DNA of 64,000 nt from Knoellia sp. Soil729 (GCF_001427985.1 NZ_LMSA01000003.1:201153-265152); one strand, 5' to 3'. Counted from the stretch's first letter, positions 8,813 to 17,394 are shown. The notes: generated by a model from the sequence alone, not told the origin. Translations and numbers: made by a program.

Positions 8813-8892
8813 CCCAGCCACCGCGGGGCACCCCACACAGGAGGCAGCCCGACCTCGGCGGGGGCCTGGCGGCCACCAGTTCCTGAGACAGG

Positions 8893-9648
8893 TCAGGGGA
8901 CGATGAGGGCGACCGCAGCCACCCCGCTTGCGACGAGGACCGCCACGTCGAACCGGGCCTGGCTGATCCGTGCGATGGTCCAGTAGCCCAGAAGTCCACC
9001 CCCGAGCACGGCGGGTGCGAGGAGGACGGCCCTCTGAGCGTCAGCCCAGCTCATCAGGCCGAGAGCGATGGAGAAGGGAAGCTTCGTGATGTTGATGATG
9101 AGGAAGAACCATGCGTTGGTCCCGACGAACCGGCGTTTGTCGATCCCGGACGCCGAGAGGTAAAGGGCCATGACAGCGCCGGCCGCGTTGGCCGTCATCG
9201 TGGCAAAGCCCGAGGCCGTTCCTGCGGACCATGCCGCAGCGGGTCGGTGGTGGGCGGACGACACGGTGGCCCCCACACGTGTCCTGACCCACACCTGCAG
9301 AATGACCAGGATCAGAAGGACGACACCGATCGAGCGCCGCAGCACGGTGTCGTCGACGCTCCGCAGGAACAGGGCGCCCAGGACCAGCCCCGGAATCACG
9401 GCAGGCAGGAGGCGGCGGATGAGGGCCCAGTCGGCATCCCGCCGGTAGTGCCAGCACGCGACGACGTCGCCGACCAGGAGGACGGCGAGGATCGCCGCCG
9501 TGGACTCCTTGGTCGGCATGATGCTCGCAAAGATTGCGACTGCGACGACCGCAAGACCACCGAGGGCGGTCTTGCTGAACCCGATGATGAACGCGGCCAG
9601 CACCATCAGCCCCACGACCAGCACCCCGCACACCCCTTGTCCTGTCAC
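8893..9648 (-). CDS. TSUP (TauE/SafE) family permease, second copy
   Basis: 251 residues if translated from the GTG at 9648 (VTGQGVCGVLVVGLMVLAAFIIG). The frame stays open upstream to 9858, but that extension is arginine- and proline-rich and unlike a membrane protein, so I reject it. Visible TSUP features are FIIGFSKTALGG in the first repeat and ASGFATMTANAAGAVMALYL in the second, with about eight hydrophobic segments. It is not related closely to the TSUP gene at 4351. Substrate unknown; convergent with the receptor kinase gene. Confidence 0.82.
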   Translation of the reverse strand: MTGQGVCGVLVVGLMVLAAFIIGFSKTALGGLAVVAVAIFASIMPTKESTAAILAVLLVGDVVACWHYRRDADWALIRRLLPAVIPGLVLGALFLRSVDDTVLRRSIGVVLLILVILQVWVRTRVGATVSSAHHRPAAAWSAGTASGFATMTANAAGAVMALYLSASGIDKRRFVGTNAWFFLIINITKLPFSIALGLMSWADAQRAVLLAPAVLGGGLLGYWTIARISQARFDVAVLVASGVAAVALIVP

Positions 9649-9886
9649 GATATGTGGATTCGAGGTCCCATCATGTGGCCGCCAACCTTTCCCGCGCCAC
9701 GGTGGCGCGCCGGTGCGGCCATGGACGCGTACCACGGGCCCCAAGCACCCTGGTGAAGAACTACGACGTGCTTCCTGAGCAACTGGTCGAGGATGCGACC
9801 ATCGACCGGGAGGAGCGGTCGTCATGCCGAGCAGCCCAAGGATCACGGCGGGTATCACAGAAGGGTCAGACGAGCGGCAACAAGAA
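9649..9886. other. Gene-poor stretch with no recognisable feature
   Basis: Between the TSUP start and the tRNA-Leu terminator I see no gene with a ribosome site, no repeat and no IS end. Short frames cross it, but none shows a family motif. It may hold the promoter of the TSUP gene. Confidence 0.4.
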
Positions 9887-9923
9887 GCGCCCCGAGCTCC
9901 TGACCTGCAGGAACTCGGGGCGC
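9878..9923 (-). terminator. Rho-independent terminator of tRNA-Leu
   Basis: A 10-bp perfect GC-rich stem (GCGCCCCGAG at 9887-9896 with CTCGGGGCGC at 9914-9923), extended inside by TCCTG/CAGGA. On the minus strand it is followed by TTCTTGTTG, a T-rich tract. It begins 7 bases past the 3' end of the tRNA. Confidence 0.85.
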
Positions 9924-9930
9924 ACTCTGT

Positions 9931-10014
9931 GTCCGAGGGGGGACTTGAACCCCCACCCTCTATACGAGGACTAGCACCTCAAGCTAGCGCGTCTGCCATT
10001 TCCGCCACCCGGAC
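9931..10014 (-). tRNA. tRNA-Leu (anticodon GAG)
   Basis: 84 nt on the minus strand. The acceptor arms GTCCGGG and CTCGGAC pair with one G-T wobble. The D-arm region reads GTGGCGGAAATGGCAGACGCG, the anticodon stem CTAGC/GCTAG encloses the loop TTGAGGT with anticodon GAG (complement of 9978-9980), a long variable arm is present, and the T-arm is GGGGGTTCAAGTCCCCC. The discriminator is A; CCA is not encoded. GAG reads CUC/CUU codons, which suits a high-GC genome. Confidence 0.96.
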
Positions 10015-10103
10015 GAGGTGGCTGCAAGGCCTCGCGAAGCGGTGCCTGCAACGTGCCGGAACTTTACACGGCATACCGGTCCATCGAGAAATCGGTCCCC
10101 GGC

Positions 10104-10574
10104 TCACGGGGAACGGGGCTCCGGCACCCGCTCCGTGAACCGAATGACCCGTCGGTCCAGGCGCCTCATGTCCTCGGTGTCGACCGTGTGGTCCGCGCTG
10201 ATCCGCATCCCCAGCTGCTTGTCAGGAACTCCGCGCGCCAGCAGACCGCGCACGGCGCGGGCTGCGGCTTCCGCGTCGCCGTCCAGGGTTGCGAGCATCG
10301 GGTGGCTTCGCCCCCGGTGGTGTACGAGGACCTGGGCGCCACCGGCGAAGTTCGCGCGCCACGGAGCGGGGGTGAGGACGAAGGGCGTCCCGTCCAGCTC
10401 GCGCCAGATCACGGGGACCCGGTAGTCGCGACCGGTGCGTCGGCCAGTGAACTGCAGCAGTGCCAAACCTGCGGCTCCGCGGCCCAGTGGAGTGCGGAGC
10501 GCCCAGCGCAGCGTCGGGTTCAGCAACCGCAGCAGTGTCGGCGGCGGCAGCACATCGACGACAGGAGCACTCAT
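10104..10574 (-). CDS. Ddn/DUF385-like nitroreductase-family protein
   Basis: 156 residues. The segment LLQFTGRRTGRDYRVPVIW matches the TGRxSGxxRxxPL signature of the deazaflavin (F420)-dependent nitroreductase / quinone reductase family with a split beta-barrel fold, followed by FVLTPAPWRANFAGGAQVLVHHRGR. Whether it binds F420, FMN or neither cannot be told. Its ATG overlaps the stop of the SnoaL-like gene (ATGA), so both are in one operon divergent from a TetR gene. Confidence 0.78.
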   Translation of the reverse strand: MSAPVVDVLPPPTLLRLLNPTLRWALRTPLGRGAAGLALLQFTGRRTGRDYRVPVIWRELDGTPFVLTPAPWRANFAGGAQVLVHHRGRSHPMLATLDGDAEAAARAVRGLLARGVPDKQLGMRISADHTVDTEDMRRLDRRVIRFTERVPEPRSP

Positions 10575-10993
10575 GGCTGGCTCGGCAGCGCCACGACCTC
10601 TGCCACGGCAGCGTTGACATCACCAGCACCTGGGTCGACCGGCTCGAGGTAGAACCGTGCCCAGCCGATGCGCTCGTGACCGACACCGAAGATGACGACC
10701 CCACGCATCAGGTGCAGGCTTCCGTCGGACCGTGTGCCGCGCATCTCCCACTCCGACCACACGTCACTGCCAGTGACCGACGTGCGGAGCACCTCAGCGC
10801 AGAGGTCGGGCATCTCCTCGAACATCGTGCGCCAGTTGGCCCGGACCTGGGCCCTTCCCGCAAACCCTCGAGCCGGGTGGACCGGTGTCTCGTTGCGGTA
10901 GTCCTCGGAGAAGCAGTCGACGAGGGTGTCGAGGTCGTGCGCCACGACGGAGGCGCAGAGCCGGGAGATGAGCTGCTCGCCCATGTCCATCAC
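10571..10993 (-). CDS. SnoaL/NTF2-like family protein
   Basis: 140 residues from a GTG at 10993. The pattern is that of the SnoaL-like cone fold: an N-terminal helix with a conserved acidic pair (HDLDTLVDCFSEDYRNETP), FAGRAQVRANWRTMFEEMPD, then alternating strands (SDVWSEWEMRGTRSDG, GVVIFGVGHERIGWARFYLEP). Such proteins include small isomerases, cyclases and many of unknown role. First gene of a two-gene operon with the Ddn-like protein. The facing TetR gene probably regulates it through the inverted repeat in the shared promoter. Confidence 0.85.
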   Translation of the reverse strand: MMDMGEQLISRLCASVVAHDLDTLVDCFSEDYRNETPVHPARGFAGRAQVRANWRTMFEEMPDLCAEVLRTSVTGSDVWSEWEMRGTRSDGSLHLMRGVVIFGVGHERIGWARFYLEPVDPGAGDVNAAVAEVVALPSQP

Positions 10994-10997
10994 CTGG

Positions 10998-11023
10998 ATT
11001 CGTTCAAAACGGCTAGAATGAAT
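10998..11023. promoter_or_regulatory. Candidate TetR operator in a divergent promoter
   Basis: ATTCGTTC (10998-11005) and GAATGAAT (11016-11023) form an inverted repeat with one mismatch and 10 bases between. It lies in the 35-bp, unusually AT-rich gap between the SnoaL and TetR starts, where an autoregulatory TetR site is expected. Confidence 0.55.
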
Positions 11024-11028
11024 TCAGT

Positions 11029-11700
11029 ATGAACGTCCATGACACCGGGGTCAATGCCTCGCGACGATACGACGCGACCCGCCGTCGCGAGCGTTCCGAT
11101 GCCCGCAGGGAAGCCACGCTCGACGTCGCTGAGCGTCTGTTCCTGCGTGACGGCTACGGACCCACGACGGTGGCATCGATCGCGCGCGAGGCGCAGGTCT
11201 CGCCGGCCACGGTCTACAAGTGCTACGAGGGCAAGGTCGGTCTCCTGCGTGCCCTGTGTCAGCGAGCGCTGCGGGGTTCCGGCGTGACCCCGGCCGAGGA
11301 ACGCTCGGACGCCCTGCACGCCGGTGGCAGCGTGGTCGAGGTTCTCGAAGGCTGGCAGCAGCTCGTCGTCGAGGTGGCACCGCGCATCCTGCCCTTGCTC
11401 ATCGTGCTCAACGACGCCGCAGCCGCCCACCCAGATGCCCGCGAGCTGCGCGACGAGGTGGCGGGACAGCGGCTCGCAAGGATGGCGGACAACGCCCGCG
11501 CGCTTGCTGACGCCCAGCACCTTGCCGCGCACGTGTCCGTGGAGGAGGCACGGGACGTTCTCTGGCTCGCCACGTCGCCGGAGACCTACGACCTGCTGGT
11601 CCGACAACGCGGCTGGTCGATCGAGAGGTACAGCTCCCAGGTGACCCGCATGGTGCGGTCCTTGCTCTTGTTCGAGGAGCGGGGACGACGGGTCACCTAG
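11029..11700 (+). CDS. TetR-family transcriptional regulator
   Basis: 223 residues. The N-terminal helix-turn-helix (about 25-75) is clear: RREATLDVAERLFLRDGYGPTTVASIAREAQVSPATVYKCYEGKVGLLRAL, the standard TetR pattern with TVYxxxxxKxGLL. The C-terminal ligand domain is unassigned. It is divergent from the SnoaL/Ddn-like operon over a 35-bp gap with an inverted repeat, so local regulation is likely. The M20 peptidase follows 10 bp after the stop. Confidence 0.93.
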   Translation: MNVHDTGVNASRRYDATRRRERSDARREATLDVAERLFLRDGYGPTTVASIAREAQVSPATVYKCYEGKVGLLRALCQRALRGSGVTPAEERSDALHAGGSVVEVLEGWQQLVVEVAPRILPLLIVLNDAAAAHPDARELRDEVAGQRLARMADNARALADAQHLAAHVSVEEARDVLWLATSPETYDLLVRQRGWSIERYSSQVTRMVRSLLLFEERGRRVT

Positions 11701-11710
11701 TCTGGAAGGC

Positions 11711-13039
11711 ATGACGCAGACCACGAAGAGCCGCCCCGAGGACGAGGTCGTCGGCATCTGCCAGGACCTCATCCGGATCGACACGTCCAACTACGGTGAC
11801 GGCTCCGGCCCCGGGGAGCGGGTGGCGGCGGACCACGTCGCTGAGCTCTTCCGTGAGGTGGGCCTGGATCCCGAGATCGTCGAGTCCGACCCCGGTCGCG
11901 CCTCCGTCGTCGTGCGCATCCCGGGCCGCGACCGTGAGCGGGGAGCCCTGTGCATCCACGGCCACCTGGACGTCGTGCCGGCCGACGCCAAGGACTGGGA
12001 GGTCGACCCCTTCTCGGGTCTCGAGAAGGACGGGTGCATCTGGGGCCGGGGCGCCGTCGACATGAAGGACATGGACGCCATGGTCATCGCGTGCGTCCGA
12101 CACATCGCCCGTGAGGGCATCGTCCCGCCCCGCGACCTCGTCATCGCGATGTTCGCCGACGAGGAGGCCGGGGGAGTCAAGGGGTCGCATTACCTCGTCG
12201 AGGCCCGCCCAGACCTGTTCGAGGGTGTCACCGAGGCGATCAGCGAGGTCGGTGGCTACAGCGTCACCGTGCCCACGGCCGACGGTGGGGAGAAGCGGGC
12301 CTACCTCTTGCAGACGGCCGAGAAGGGCATCGCCTGGATCCGCCTCACCGCCACCGGTCGCGCCGGGCACGGCTCGGTGCCCAACGACGAGAACCCCATC
12401 GCGCGACTCGCCGAGGCCATCAGCCGGCTTGCCGCCCACAAGTGGCCCCGCGAGTACATCCCGTCCGTGCGCACGCTCCTCGACGGCCTGAGCGAGCTCA
12501 CCGGCGTGAGCTACTCCGACGAGGACGCCGAGGACCTCCTCGAGCACCTCGGCGGCGCCCAGGGCTTCGTCCGAGGAACGCTCCAGGACACGAGCAACGT
12601 GACGATGCTCGACGCGGGCTACAAGCACAACGTCATCCCGCAGCACGCCAGCGCCAACGTCGACTGCCGCTTCCTGCCCGGTCATGAGGACGACCTCATG
12701 CAGACCCTGAAGGACCTCGTCGGCGAGCACGTCGAGATCGAGGTCCTGCACCGGGACATTGCTCTGGACTCGCCCTTCGAGGGGCCGCTCGTGGAGGCGA
12801 TGGTGGCGGCCCTCAAGGCGGAGGACCCGGAGGCGGAGGTCCTGCCCTACTGCCTGTCGGGGGGTACCGACAACAAGGCGCTCTCCCTGCTCGGGATCAC
12901 CGGCTACGGCTTCGCGCCGCTGCGCCTTCCGGCCGACCTGGACTTCGCCCCGATGTTCCACGGCATCAACGAACGGGTGCCGGTCGAGTCGCTGCGCTTC
13001 GGTGCCCGCGTGCTGCAACGGCTGATCGAGACCAGCTGA
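11711..13039 (+). CDS. M20-family metallopeptidase / amidohydrolase
   Basis: 442 residues. The dinuclear metal site of M20 enzymes is visible: HGHLDVVPA (about residue 82), GRGAVDMKDMDA (bridging Asp), FADEEAGG (catalytic Glu and metal Glu) and the late histidine in MFHGINERVP. The lid domain carries GRAGHGSVPNDENPI. Members hydrolyse peptides or N-acyl amino acids; this subgroup (M20/M25/M40) is widespread next to the DUF5703 and acidic-tail genes in Actinobacteria. Substrate unknown. Confidence 0.9.
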   Translation: MTQTTKSRPEDEVVGICQDLIRIDTSNYGDGSGPGERVAADHVAELFREVGLDPEIVESDPGRASVVVRIPGRDRERGALCIHGHLDVVPADAKDWEVDPFSGLEKDGCIWGRGAVDMKDMDAMVIACVRHIAREGIVPPRDLVIAMFADEEAGGVKGSHYLVEARPDLFEGVTEAISEVGGYSVTVPTADGGEKRAYLLQTAEKGIAWIRLTATGRAGHGSVPNDENPIARLAEAISRLAAHKWPREYIPSVRTLLDGLSELTGVSYSDEDAEDLLEHLGGAQGFVRGTLQDTSNVTMLDAGYKHNVIPQHASANVDCRFLPGHEDDLMQTLKDLVGEHVEIEVLHRDIALDSPFEGPLVEAMVAALKAEDPEAEVLPYCLSGGTDNKALSLLGITGYGFAPLRLPADLDFAPMFHGINERVPVESLRFGARVLQRLIETS

Positions 13040-13043
13040 GGGG

Positions 13044-13229
13044 TCAGGACGCGCGGCGGGCGCGGATGATCCTGCGGCGCAACCAGGTTCGCGTCACGCC
13101 ACCGATGTAGATGCGGGTCCGGTGCAGCTCCCAGTGGCCGTACTCCGCGTGCTCGGTGAGCTCGCGGCGGATGTCGCCCCGGCGGGTCTCGCGTCCGAAC
13201 GACAGGACCCGATACTCATATTCGACCAT
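13044..13229 (-). CDS. DUF5703-like small basic protein
   Basis: 61 residues from the ATG at 13229 (MVEYEYRVLSFGRETRRGDIRRELTEHAEYGHWELHRTRIY...). The MxEYEYRxL opening and the basic C terminus WLRRRIIRARR match a small conserved actinobacterial family found beside M20 peptidases. Another in-frame start at 13247 would add six residues. Function unknown. It ends 5 bp from the stop of the M20 gene (convergent) and faces the acidic-tail gene. Confidence 0.75.
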   Translation of the reverse strand: MVEYEYRVLSFGRETRRGDIRRELTEHAEYGHWELHRTRIYIGGVTRTWLRRRIIRARRAS

Positions 13230-13268
13230 CGACCCATTGTGGAGCATGAGGCGCTACCGTTCTGGACT

Positions 13269-13661
13269 ATGAGCGCCGACCCGCGAGCCGCCCTGTCCCT
13301 CCTCGTCTCCGCCTTCGAACGTCACCTCGAGTCCTGCGCCGGCCGGCGCGGTGACGACGACCCCCAGGTGGCCGCCGCCTACGACGACCTGCTCGACGCC
13401 TTCGAGACCTATGACAACGCCCTCTACGAGGCCTTCGGCGAGATGACGCCGCTGGACGTCTACACGGGTGACGACGGCGACGACGACGACGAGGATGAGG
13501 ACGGCGACGGGGGTGACGAGGACCTCGACGATGACGACGACGACGACGATGGCGTCTACGCCGGCCTCGACGACGAGGACTTCGACGACGAGTCCGACCA
13601 CACCGCCTCCGGCTCCGGGCCCGACGCCACCTCCGGCAGCCCGGACACGCGGGGGCGCTGA
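13269..13661 (+). CDS. Small conserved protein with extreme acidic tail
   Basis: 130 residues from the ATG at 13269. The N-terminal 65 residues form a helical domain (SADPRAALSLLVSAFERHLESCAGRRGDDDPQVAAAYDDLLDAFETYDNALYEAFGE). They are followed by an Asp/Glu/Gly tract (about 68-115) that includes eight consecutive aspartates. Homologues are sometimes named primosomal protein, for which I know no evidence. The longer frame reaching back to 13122 overlaps the DUF5703 gene and is rejected. Role unknown; the tail suggests cation binding or DNA mimicry only as speculation. Confidence 0.75.
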   Translation: MSADPRAALSLLVSAFERHLESCAGRRGDDDPQVAAAYDDLLDAFETYDNALYEAFGEMTPLDVYTGDDGDDDDEDEDGDGGDEDLDDDDDDDDGVYAGLDDEDFDDESDHTASGSGPDATSGSPDTRGR

Positions 13662-13709
13662 GCCACCTCGGTGCCGTTCGAGCCGGGCGCCGCGACTACG
13701 GTTGGCGCC

Positions 13710-14783
13710 ATGCGACTTGCGGTGAACCTGGGCTACATGGGCCTGTCTTCGAGCCAGGACATGCTCACGCTCGCGGCCGAGGCCGACCGCCTCGGCTACG
13801 ACTCGGCCTGGGTGGCGGAGGCCTACGGCAGCGACACGGTGAGCTTCCTTGCCTGGATCGGTGCCACCACCGAGCGGATCGGGTTGGGCGCAGCCGTCAT
13901 GCAGATCCCGGCCCGCACCCCCGCCATGACGGCGATGACCGCCGCGACGCTGGACCACCTCTCCGCGGGGCGTTTCCGCCTCGGCCTCGGTGTCTCCGGA
14001 CCCCAGGTCAGCGAGGGCTGGCACGGGGTGCGGTTCGGCAAGCCTCTGGGCCGCACGCGCGAGTACGTCGCGATCGTCCGTCAGGCGCTGGCGCGCCAGC
14101 GAGTCGAGTATGCCGGGGAGCACTTCACGTTGCCCCTGCCCGACGGTCCCGGCAAGGCTCTCAAGCTGACCATCGCCCCGACCCAGGAGCACCTGCCCAT
14201 CTACCTGGCTGCGGTGGGACCCAAGAACCTCGAGCTCACCGGGGAGATCGCGGACGGTTGGCTCGCGATCTTCTTCTCACCCGAGCACTCCGGCGACATC
14301 ATCGCCTCCATCGCGACGGGACGCCGGGCGGCGGGCAAGGGCACGGAAGACAACCCCTTGGCCGGCTTCGACATCGTGCCCACCGTGCCGGTCGTCGTCA
14401 CCGAGGACGTCGAGGCGGGCGCTGCGGCGGTGGCCGCCTACTCCGCGCTCTACATCGGGGGCATGGGGTCGAGGGAGAAGAACTTCTACAACCAGCTCGC
14501 CTGCCGCATGGGCTTCGAGGCGGAGGCTGCGCGCGTCCAGGAGCTGTTCCTCGCCGGGCAGCACAGGGACGCCGCTGCGGCCGTGCCCTTCGAGTTCATC
14601 GACGCGACCGCACTTCTCGGCTCGCCCGAGCGGATCGGTGAGCGCATCGGCCGCTATGCCGAGGCCGGGGTCACCACCCTGGGTGTGTCACCCTTCGCGC
14701 CGACCATCGAGGGGCGGCTCGAGACCCTGCGTGTCATGTCCGAGCTCGTCCCGTCCACCACCGAGGAAGCCCCCACCACGTGA
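13710..14783 (+). CDS. LLM-class F420-dependent oxidoreductase
   Basis: 357 residues from the ATG at 13710 (MRLAVNLGYMGLSSSQDMLTLAAEADRLGYDSAWVAEAYG). It is a luciferase-like TIM barrel: DRLGYDSAW, ERIGLGAAVMQIPARTPAMTAMTAATLDHLSAGRFRLGLGVSGPQVSEGW and the C-terminal GVTTLGVSPFAPT are typical of F420-dependent members. It reduces or oxidises an unidentified substrate with F420. A GTG at 13671 would add 13 residues. The stop overlaps the GTG of uppP, so the pair is probably co-transcribed. Confidence 0.9.
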   Translation: MRLAVNLGYMGLSSSQDMLTLAAEADRLGYDSAWVAEAYGSDTVSFLAWIGATTERIGLGAAVMQIPARTPAMTAMTAATLDHLSAGRFRLGLGVSGPQVSEGWHGVRFGKPLGRTREYVAIVRQALARQRVEYAGEHFTLPLPDGPGKALKLTIAPTQEHLPIYLAAVGPKNLELTGEIADGWLAIFFSPEHSGDIIASIATGRRAAGKGTEDNPLAGFDIVPTVPVVVTEDVEAGAAAVAAYSALYIGGMGSREKNFYNQLACRMGFEAEAARVQELFLAGQHRDAAAAVPFEFIDATALLGSPERIGERIGRYAEAGVTTLGVSPFAPTIEGRLETLRVMSELVPSTTEEAPTT

Positions 14784-15661
14784 TCCCCGCCGTCGACCTC
14801 CCAGTCGCGCTCAGCTACGTCCAGTCCGTCGTCCTCGGCATCGTCGAGGGCCTCACCGAGTACCTCCCGGTCTCGTCCACGGGCCACCTCACGATCACCG
14901 AGAAGCTCCTCGGACTGCCCGTGGACGCGGACGCGATCACGGCATACACGGCCTTGATCCAGATCGGCGCGATCCTCGCGACGTTCACCTACTTCGGCAG
15001 GAAGATCCTCCGCCTCCTCCTCGCCTGGGTGGGGGGCCTGCGCAGCGCGCCGGCACGCGAGCACCACGACTACCAGCTCGCCTGGGCCGTCATCGTCGGG
15101 TCGGTCCCGGTCGTGGTCGTCGCGCTCCTGCTCAAGGACCTCATCTCGGGTCCGTTGCGCAGCCTGTGGGTCGTGGCCGGTGCGCTCATCCTCTGGAGCG
15201 CGGTGATGTGGGTCGCCGAGCGGCGCCACGACGTCCTGGCCAAGGCGGGCGCGCAACGTGGAGAGGACGCCCTGACCATCAGGGACGGTCTCGTCATCGG
15301 GCTCGTGCAGTGCTTCTCGCTCATCCCCGGCGTCTCGCGCTCCGGGGCCACGATCTCGGCCGGCCTCATGCGCGGCATCGACCGGGTGACCTCGACCGAG
15401 CTGTCCTTCTTCCTGGCGATCCCAGCGCTCACCGGTGCCGGCATCTACGAGACGCTGGGCAACCTCGAGGGCCTGAAGACCCTCGGAGTCGGTCCGATCC
15501 TCACCGGCATCGTCGTGGCCTTCATCGTGGCCTACGCATCGATCGCGTGGCTGCTGAGGTTCGTCCAGAGCAACTCGCTCCTGTGGTTCATCGTCTACCG
15601 CGTCGTCCTCGGTGCCTTCATGTTCCTGGCGCTCGGCGCCGGCTGGATCACCGCGACCTGA
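14780..15661 (+). CDS. uppP: Undecaprenyl-diphosphatase UppP (BacA)
   Basis: 293 residues from a GTG. Both family signatures are present: GIVEGLTEYLPVSSTGHL near the N terminus (catalytic Glu/Ser/His region) and FSLIPGVSRSGATISAGLMRG in the middle (catalytic Arg), with about eight membrane helices. It removes a phosphate from undecaprenyl diphosphate at the membrane to recycle the lipid carrier for cell-wall synthesis, and gives bacitracin resistance when overproduced. Length is normal for the family. Convergent with corA 19 bp away. Confidence 0.97.
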   Translation: MIPAVDLPVALSYVQSVVLGIVEGLTEYLPVSSTGHLTITEKLLGLPVDADAITAYTALIQIGAILATFTYFGRKILRLLLAWVGGLRSAPAREHHDYQLAWAVIVGSVPVVVVALLLKDLISGPLRSLWVVAGALILWSAVMWVAERRHDVLAKAGAQRGEDALTIRDGLVIGLVQCFSLIPGVSRSGATISAGLMRGIDRVTSTELSFFLAIPALTGAGIYETLGNLEGLKTLGVGPILTGIVVAFIVAYASIAWLLRFVQSNSLLWFIVYRVVLGAFMFLALGAGWITAT

Positions 15662-15679
15662 CGCGGAGCCCGAGCACGG

Positions 15680-16663
15680 TCAGAGCCACTTCACCCTCTT
15701 GAAGGTCAGGTACAGCTCCAGGCAGGCGGATGCCATGAGCGCGACCGCGACGAAGTAGCCGTAGTGCCAGTGCAGCTCGGGCATGTTGTCGAAGTTCATC
15801 CCATAGATGCCGGCGATCATCGTGGGCACCGCCGCGATGGCAACCCACGCCGAGATCTTGCGCATGTCGGAGTTCTGCTGCACCGAGATCTTGGCGAGGT
15901 TGGCGCTGAGGACATCGGTCAGCAACCGGTCGTAGGACTCGATGCGGTCGGCGACGAAGTGCAGGTGGTCGTCGACGTCACGGAACTGCAGCCGCAGCTC
16001 GTCGGACGTCACCGGGGACCGGGGGCTCGTGTGGAGCATCTGCACCGGCGTGATGAGGGGAGTGATCGCCCGTCGGAACTCGAGCACCTCGCGCTTGAGG
16101 CGATAGATCGCCTCCGAGGAGACGAGCCCGTCGGAGAAGACGGCCTCCTCGATCTCGTCCACGTCGCGGGCGACCTCGACGTCGATGCGGCGGTACTCGT
16201 CGACGACGCGGTCGATGATGGCGTGCAGCGCGGCCATCGGGCCGAGTGCCAGCTTCTCCGGCTGGTCCTCGAGCGCTTTGCGAACGCCTGCCAACGGGCT
16301 GAGCTCGCCGCGCCGGATGGTGAGCACGAAGTGCTCGCCGACGTGGACCATGAGCTCGCCGGTCTCGATGTCCGAGGTGGCCTCGATGTAGCTCAGCGTC
16401 TTGAGGACGACGAAGATGCTGTTGCCGTAGAGCTCGATCTTGGCGCGTTGGCGCCCGTTGACGGCGTCCTCGATGGCGAGGGGGTGCAGCTCGAGACCGA
16501 GCTCGCTGTCGACGAGCTCGAGCTCCTCCATCGACGGGTCCTTGAGGCCGATCCAGAGGAAGTCGGTGTGGGTGCCCTCGGCCCTCAACGCGTCGAGCTC
16601 GTCGCTGAGGTCGCCGCACGACCCCCGCTTGCCGTCCCGATACAGAGCCTTGTCGATGATCAC
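15680..16663 (-). CDS. corA: CorA-type Mg2+/Co2+ transporter
   Basis: 327 residues from the GTG at 16663 (VIIDKALYRDGKRG). A soluble N-terminal funnel (FLWIGLKDPSMEELELV..., LHPLAIEDAVNGRQRAKIELYGNSIFVVL) is followed by long stalk helices and two C-terminal membrane helices. The pore signature YGMNF stands at the end of the first of these, with the family's acidic loop DNMPEL after it. A longer frame to 16858 overlaps the divergent phosphatase gene and is rejected. Confidence 0.95.
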   Translation of the reverse strand: MIIDKALYRDGKRGSCGDLSDELDALRAEGTHTDFLWIGLKDPSMEELELVDSELGLELHPLAIEDAVNGRQRAKIELYGNSIFVVLKTLSYIEATSDIETGELMVHVGEHFVLTIRRGELSPLAGVRKALEDQPEKLALGPMAALHAIIDRVVDEYRRIDVEVARDVDEIEEAVFSDGLVSSEAIYRLKREVLEFRRAITPLITPVQMLHTSPRSPVTSDELRLQFRDVDDHLHFVADRIESYDRLLTDVLSANLAKISVQQNSDMRKISAWVAIAAVPTMIAGIYGMNFDNMPELHWHYGYFVAVALMASACLELYLTFKRVKWL

Positions 16664-16691
16664 CGGCCCATCCTTGCCTACAGTGGACGCC

Positions 16692-17390
16692 GTGGCTCTG
16701 CTCCTGCTCGTGCGACACGGACACTCGACCGCCAACGCCGACGCCGTCCTCGCGGGATGGTCCGAGGGGGTGGGCCTGACCGACCGCGGCCGCACCGACG
16801 TGGGCCGGCTGGCCTCCCGGCTGACCGACGCCGGCACCGACGTGGCACGCCTGGTCACGAGCCCGCTGCAGCGCTGCCGCGAGACGGCCAGCCTGCTCCT
16901 GCCCGGCGCGAGCGCCGAGGTGGTCGACGACCTGGGGGAGTGCCACTACGGCGCGTGGACGGGGCGGCCGATCGCCGAGCTCGTCTCGGAGCCGTTGTGG
17001 CGCACCGTGCAGGACGACCCCTCGACGGCGCGCTTCCCGGACAGCGAGCACTACGCCGCCGAGTCGCTGGCCGAGATGGCCGAACGCATCACCTCGACGG
17101 TCCGCCGCATCGACGCCGAGGTCGAGGCCGAGCGCGGACCGGACGCCGTGTGGGTGGCGGTGAGCCACGGTGACCCGATCAAGGCGGTCCTGGCCGACGC
17201 GATGGGAGCAGGCCTTGCCGGCCTGCAGCGGGTCCACGTGGATCCCGCGTCCGTGTCGGTCGTCCGGTGGTCGGGAGGCCGGTCGATGGTGATGGCGGTG
17301 AACTCGTCCGGGGGAGCCATCAGGACGCACCAGGGCGCAGCCAAGGATGTGCCCGCCGGCGACAACACCATCGGCGGAGGCACCGGCTAG
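16692..17390 (+). CDS. Histidine phosphatase family protein (MSMEG_4193-like)
   Basis: 232 residues from the GTG at 16692. The phosphohistidine motif LLLVRHGHSTANAD is at the N terminus, and the second catalytic His is in VWVAVSHGDPIKAVLAD. GVGLTDRGRTDVGRL and SPLQRCRETA complete the phosphoglycerate-mutase-like core. The family resembles the MSMEG_4193 group usually found beside DUF3090 and mshC; here the metal-transport genes lie between. Substrate unknown. A GTG at 16683 would add three residues. Divergent from corA. Confidence 0.9.
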   Translation: MALLLLVRHGHSTANADAVLAGWSEGVGLTDRGRTDVGRLASRLTDAGTDVARLVTSPLQRCRETASLLLPGASAEVVDDLGECHYGAWTGRPIAELVSEPLWRTVQDDPSTARFPDSEHYAAESLAEMAERITSTVRRIDAEVEAERGPDAVWVAVSHGDPIKAVLADAMGAGLAGLQRVHVDPASVSVVRWSGGRSMVMAVNSSGGAIRTHQGAAKDVPAGDNTIGGGTG

Positions 17391-17394
17391 AGTT

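Noticed and set aside
9649-10014. Integrated element at tRNA-Leu
   Set aside because: No integrase, no duplicated tRNA 3' end and no att-like repeat was seen on either side; the neighbours look chromosomal.
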